64,000 nucleotides of DNA from Chryseobacterium arthrosphaerae (GTDB taxonomy: Bacteria > Bacteroidota > Bacteroidia > Flavobacteriales > Weeksellaceae), in assembly GCF_001684965.1 (NCBI RefSeq), contig NZ_MAYG01000001.1, forward strand, positions 248,001 through 312,000. Reading direction: 5' to 3'. Of the stretch, positions 61,121-64,000 are shown piece by piece. Position 1 is the first letter of the stretch, and every line of letters starts with the position of its first letter. The notes below the pieces were generated by a model. It saw only the letters and a list, made by a program, of their open reading frames with translations. It had not been told where the DNA came from and did not search any database. A program made the translations under genes and the position numbers.

Positions 61121-61771
61121 TTAAATTCTGTTCCGGCTCAAGTACATCTGGAATCTTTCTTTAATGCTGAGCATCGAGATATTTAAAAATAGTAAAAACC
61201 CGAAAATCATGTAAAAAGACTGTTGTGGTAAATGGGATAGCTGATATTCAAATTTTTGAAACCCTCTGAAGTAATATTCTTCAGGAAAATGGGAAAGGGT
61301 TCCGCATCTGAACATGAGTGACATATCAATATCTTTAAGAGTGGGGTCTATAAAAGAATGGACCGCAAAAATATGCCCTGTTTCCTCCAGGTCAATTTCA
61401 TACTGATATTGCTTTGCTATTTCCATATCATTCATCACAGATACAAAATCACCATACGTATTATTATTGTTTAAGATAAACTCAATGCCTGTATGCTTTT
61501 CATTCCTTTTCTGAAGGTTCCGGAGTTCGGTAACATACAGTTCTGAGTTCTGCTTGGCAGTACCGGGAGCTATTGCTATTCTTTTATAATTCCAGTTTCT
61601 GTAGGGCACAAATGAGATGGGGCTTTGTATGTCTTCTCTTATTTTTGCAGGAATACCAATATCCATTACACGGACGTTGATCTCCTCAAACTTCTTATTA
61701 CCGTAATACCAGAATAATACAGGAATGATCAGGGCACTGATCAGGCCCGGAAAATAGCAGATCTTTTTCAT
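61121..61771 (-). CDS. Bitopic membrane protein, tandem paralogue 3
   Basis: 216 residues with a membrane helix at each end (FPGLISALIIPVLFWYYG near 7-24 and FYMIFGFLLFLNISML near 185-200) and a periplasm-sized domain between. Shared with its two neighbours: PYRNWNYK, TGIEFIL, NTYGDFVSVMNDM and LEETGHIFAVH. Unknown family. Its start overlaps the stop of the upstream paralogue by 4 nt. Confidence 0.75.
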   Translation of the reverse strand: MKKICYFPGLISALIIPVLFWYYGNKKFEEINVRVMDIGIPAKIREDIQSPISFVPYRNWNYKRIAIAPGTAKQNSELYVTELRNLQKRNEKHTGIEFILNNNNTYGDFVSVMNDMEIAKQYQYEIDLEETGHIFAVHSFIDPTLKDIDMSLMFRCGTLSHFPEEYYFRGFQKFEYQLSHLPQQSFYMIFGFLLFLNISMLSIKERFQMYLSRNRI

Positions 61772-62430
61772 ACAAATCTCTTTTTGTTGATTTGAAGATT
61801 TTGTTTAATGCTGAACAGGGAAATACTGAACAGGATCATAAAGCCCATGAAAAGATAATAGGCTTCTTTGGTAAGGTGAATGAAAAATTCACGGGTCTTA
61901 TCAAAAAGATTAGGCTTCGGTATATTGTCATCTACAATTGAACCTGAATCTATTGCTTCAATCACTACATCATTACAAAGATAGCATGGTTCAGAATTCG
62001 GTTTCTGATACATAACGGGAACCAGCAAATGCCCTGTTTTTTCAAGATCTAATCCGTATTCTTCATGTTTTGTTATGTGCATGTCATTTAAAAGAGAAAC
62101 AAAATCACCATAGGTATTTCCTTCTCCTAATATAAATTCAATACCTGTTTTTTGTTCATTTCTTTGCTGTAGCGCCCTGACTTCCGAAATATATAAGCCT
62201 GAATTTTCTTTTGCCTTACCAGAGGGAATAAATATTTTTTTATAGTTCCAGTTTCTTAATGGCTCAAGCGTATCGTTATAATTGCTGTTATCCTGATTTA
62301 GTTTGGCCGGAATTCTAATATCCATCACCGATGTTGTTACTTCTTCGATTTTTTTGTTGCCGTAATACCACAATAGTACAGGAATTACTAATGCGCTTAT
62401 TAATCCCGGAAAATAATAGACTCTTATCAT
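61768..62430 (-). CDS. Bitopic membrane protein, tandem paralogue 2
   Basis: 220 residues; same plan as its neighbours with FPGLISALVIPVLLWYYG, PLRNWNYKKI, TGIEFILGEGNTYGDFVSLLNDM, LDLEKTGHLLVPV and a C-terminal helix. It is the most divergent in the segment after LEKTGH, where it carries CYLCND, a CxxC not found in paralogues 1 and 3. Overlaps both neighbours by 4 nt (ATGA type), implying coupled translation. Confidence 0.75.
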   Translation of the reverse strand: MIRVYYFPGLISALVIPVLLWYYGNKKIEEVTTSVMDIRIPAKLNQDNSNYNDTLEPLRNWNYKKIFIPSGKAKENSGLYISEVRALQQRNEQKTGIEFILGEGNTYGDFVSLLNDMHITKHEEYGLDLEKTGHLLVPVMYQKPNSEPCYLCNDVVIEAIDSGSIVDDNIPKPNLFDKTREFFIHLTKEAYYLFMGFMILFSISLFSIKQNLQINKKRFV

Positions 62431-63062
62431 ATCAGCCTTTTTCTGTTAATCTGAAGATTTTCTTTAATACTGAACATGGAAATATTCACCAATAATAGAA
62501 ACCCGAAAATCATGTAAAAAGATTGCTTTGGAATGTGATTGACAAATGTTTCCGGTTGGATTAAACTGAGAGTTCCTTTTTTACGATGATATTCAGGGCC
62601 AATTGATCCTCCACAGATCGGACCCTTTTCCTTGTCCGGATCTTTATAAAAATGAACAGCAAAAAAATGGCCTGTTTTTTCCATATCCACACCATAAGTT
62701 TCCTGTTGAGCAAGTTGCATTACATCCATCAGAGCAATGAAATCCTGATATGTGTTTTTATCGTTGATGATAAATTCAATTCCTGATTCTTTCTTATTTC
62801 CTGCCTGAAGTTTTTTCAATTCAGAAATATAGAATTCCTGATTTTGAAGAGCAGTATGGGGCTTAACTAAAATTTTCTTGTAATTCCAGTTCCTATAAGG
62901 TTCAAAAGTATTGTCGAGGGGTGTATTGGCCTTGATTTTAGCAGGAAGTCCAAGATCCATTACAGTATATTGCGGATGAACTCTCTGATTCCCATAATAC
63001 CAGAATAAAACCGGTATCAGTACCGCACTGATCAGTCCGGGAAAATAGTATAATTTTTTCAT
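62427..63062 (-). CDS. Bitopic membrane protein, tandem paralogue 1
   Basis: 211 residues; first gene of the triplet. FPGLISAVLIPVLFWYYG, PYRNWNYKKI, SGIEFIINDKNTYQDFIALMDVM, MEKTGHFFAVHFY, C-terminal helix FYMIFGFLLLVNISMF. Topology with N- and C-terminal helices and a domain between suggests a periplasmic loop. No function known to me; a terminator separates it from the ABC permease gene upstream. Confidence 0.75.
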   Translation of the reverse strand: MKKLYYFPGLISAVLIPVLFWYYGNQRVHPQYTVMDLGLPAKIKANTPLDNTFEPYRNWNYKKILVKPHTALQNQEFYISELKKLQAGNKKESGIEFIINDKNTYQDFIALMDVMQLAQQETYGVDMEKTGHFFAVHFYKDPDKEKGPICGGSIGPEYHRKKGTLSLIQPETFVNHIPKQSFYMIFGFLLLVNISMFSIKENLQINRKRLI

Positions 63063-63110
63063 GGATAGTATTTTTATCAGAACCGAATGAAAATCTTAAG
63101 CCAAAAAATA

Positions 63111-63137
63111 AAAAGTGACCCGGAATGAGCCACTTTT
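63111..63137 (-). terminator. Terminator after the ABC permease gene
   Basis: On the reverse strand, stem AAAAGTGG / TCACTTTT (one G-U) around an 11-nt loop, followed by T residues; lies between the permease stop and the paralogue triplet. Confidence 0.7.
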
Positions 63138-63184
63138 ATTAATAATTGTTATGAAATAGTATTATTTTCTCAATTGAAGATTGC

Positions 63185-64000
63185 TTACCAATCCCTTTTT
63201 CTCAGAATCCAGTAGGATCCGAAAATAAAAACGGCGCACCATACCAAACAGGCAATAAGGCTTTCTGTAGGGTAGTGGAATTCATATTTGATGCCCATCA
63301 TTTTAGCCATATTCAGTCTCATCATAGGATTAGGAATAAGACTAGACATGCTTTCCAGCGGTAAAAGATGGCTTATAAAGAAATCATTTTGAAGGATTTC
63401 ATTTCTTTGAGGTCCCTGCAGGCCTTTTACTTTGGTGAATACTTCAACGGTAGATAAAATTCCCTCCCCAATCCAGAAAACAAAAAGAGCCAGAAATACA
63501 AAGACCGATTTTCTCAGTAAAATGGATAAGAACATTAAAAAACAGAAGAACGTAAACAGTTTCACAAAGTAATTTCCAATGAAGAATATTTCTCCGAAAA
63601 CCTTTGCAGACTCCGTTGTTTTTGAATACTGATATCCCAAAAACATCGTAATGGCCAGCACAATGATCGTAGAGACAATGGTAAAAATGCTGATCGTCAG
63701 CAGTTTTGAAGTGATAAATTCTTTCCTGCTCAGCCCGTCAATGGTATTTTGCTTAAACATTCTGTTGCTGAATTCCTGTGAGATGGAGAAAACAATGATC
63801 AATCCTAAGAAAATTTTCAGCAAAGCAACGATCCATGTGGTAAAATTCCAGATTTCAGGGAAGTTATAAATACCCTGTTCTTTCAGGTTTACCGTTCCTC
63901 CCAAAATATCAAAATCTATCAAACCAATGAAAAGCAGTGCAATAAGAATGGCAAAATAGAGGAGTGTGAAAATCTTGAATGGTCTGTAATTCAGATTTTT
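63185..64000 (-). CDS. ABC-2 type transporter permease (5' end outside window)
   Basis: At least 272 residues; the frame stays open to the window edge (reading ...LNYRPFKIFTLLYFAILIALLFIGL before IDFDILGG), so the true start lies beyond 64000. Six hydrophobic helices, with the ABC-2 permease hallmark ISQEFSNRMFKQNTIDGLSRKEFITSKLL after the second. Such permeases work with an ATPase encoded nearby, presumably upstream outside the window. Exported substrate unknown. Confidence 0.8.
   Translation of the reverse strand, partial: KNLNYRPFKIFTLLYFAILIALLFIGLIDFDILGGTVNLKEQGIYNFPEIWNFTTWIVALLKIFLGLIIVFSISQEFSNRMFKQNTIDGLSRKEFITSKLLTISIFTIVSTIIVLAITMFLGYQYSKTTESAKVFGEIFFIGNYFVKLFTFFCFLMFLSILLRKSVFVFLALFVFWIGEGILSTVEVFTKVKGLQGPQRNEILQNDFFISHLLPLESMSSLIPNPMMRLNMAKMMGIKYEFHYPTESLIACLVWCAVFIFGSYWILRKRDW

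Noticed and set aside
1..64000. CRISPR arrays, tRNA or rRNA genes, prophage or insertion-sequence genes
   Set aside because: I looked in the gene-free stretches for regularly spaced repeats, tRNA T-loop sequences and transposase or integrase frames and found none; repeats present are few and not regularly spaced.

Overview
The window is a stretch of ordinary chromosome from a member of the Flavobacteriia, most likely Chryseobacterium or a close relative in the Weeksellaceae. The evidence is AT-rich DNA, the Bacteroidota promoter element TAnnTTTG before many genes, two proteins with type IX secretion (T9SS) C-terminal sorting domains, and families typical of this group (DUF5686, DUF1599, BT_3928-type DoxX, DUF1501/DUF1800). 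I see no prophage, insertion sequence, integron, CRISPR array, rRNA or tRNA gene. The species assignment is inference.

Layout. 1-9 kb: a DUF1501/DUF1800 pair, an outer-membrane barrel, a glucokinase-family protein, two tandem YceI proteins, a hydrolase and an ammonium transporter. 8.5-15 kb: azoreductase and Crp-type regulator, serine dehydratase, a DUF2089/YIP1/serine-hydrolase operon, and tyrA behind a Tyr-rich leader peptide. 15-22 kb: small secreted or lipoprotein genes (one frameshifted), a dispersed repeat, and a large cation/proton antiporter. 22-26 kb: an operon of an alanine-dehydrogenase-family enzyme, a small membrane protein and a LytS/LytTR two-component pair; tsaE. 26-31 kb: primase, clpP and a cobalamin riboswitch driving a T9SS-exported protein. 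31-39 kb: phytase-like lipoprotein, then a reverse-strand run from DUF1599 through oligopeptidase B to tpiA. 38.6-47 kb: folP and the complete isoleucine/valine operon ilvE-D-B-N-C-A, preceded by two consecutive leader-peptide attenuators. 47-58 kb: M28 peptidase, DUF5686, di-haem peroxidase, PhoX-like protein, alaS. 58-61 kb: an ECF sigma factor with a zinc anti-sigma factor, a DUF417 protein and an MsrA-MsrB fusion. 61-64 kb: three tandem paralogues and an ABC-2 permease cut by the window edge.

The most interesting content is RNA-level regulation. (i) Two leader peptides, one with the run IIVISIAAVVI and one reading MYQLLAVIIIVIIIPLRL, each followed by a strong terminator and by a segment complementary to the terminator's 5' arm, lie directly before ilvE. 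(ii) A GTG-initiated leader peptide with three consecutive Tyr codons and a terminator lies before tyrA. In the tyrA leader and the first ilv leader the start codon lies 5 nt after the -7 element, so these mRNAs may be leaderless. (iii) A complete cobalamin riboswitch with its own promoter controls a single gene for a two-domain, T9SS-sorted surface or secreted protein, a candidate vitamin B12 capture protein. A structured repeat of about 140 bp sits just after three genes in the same polarity relative to the gene it follows.
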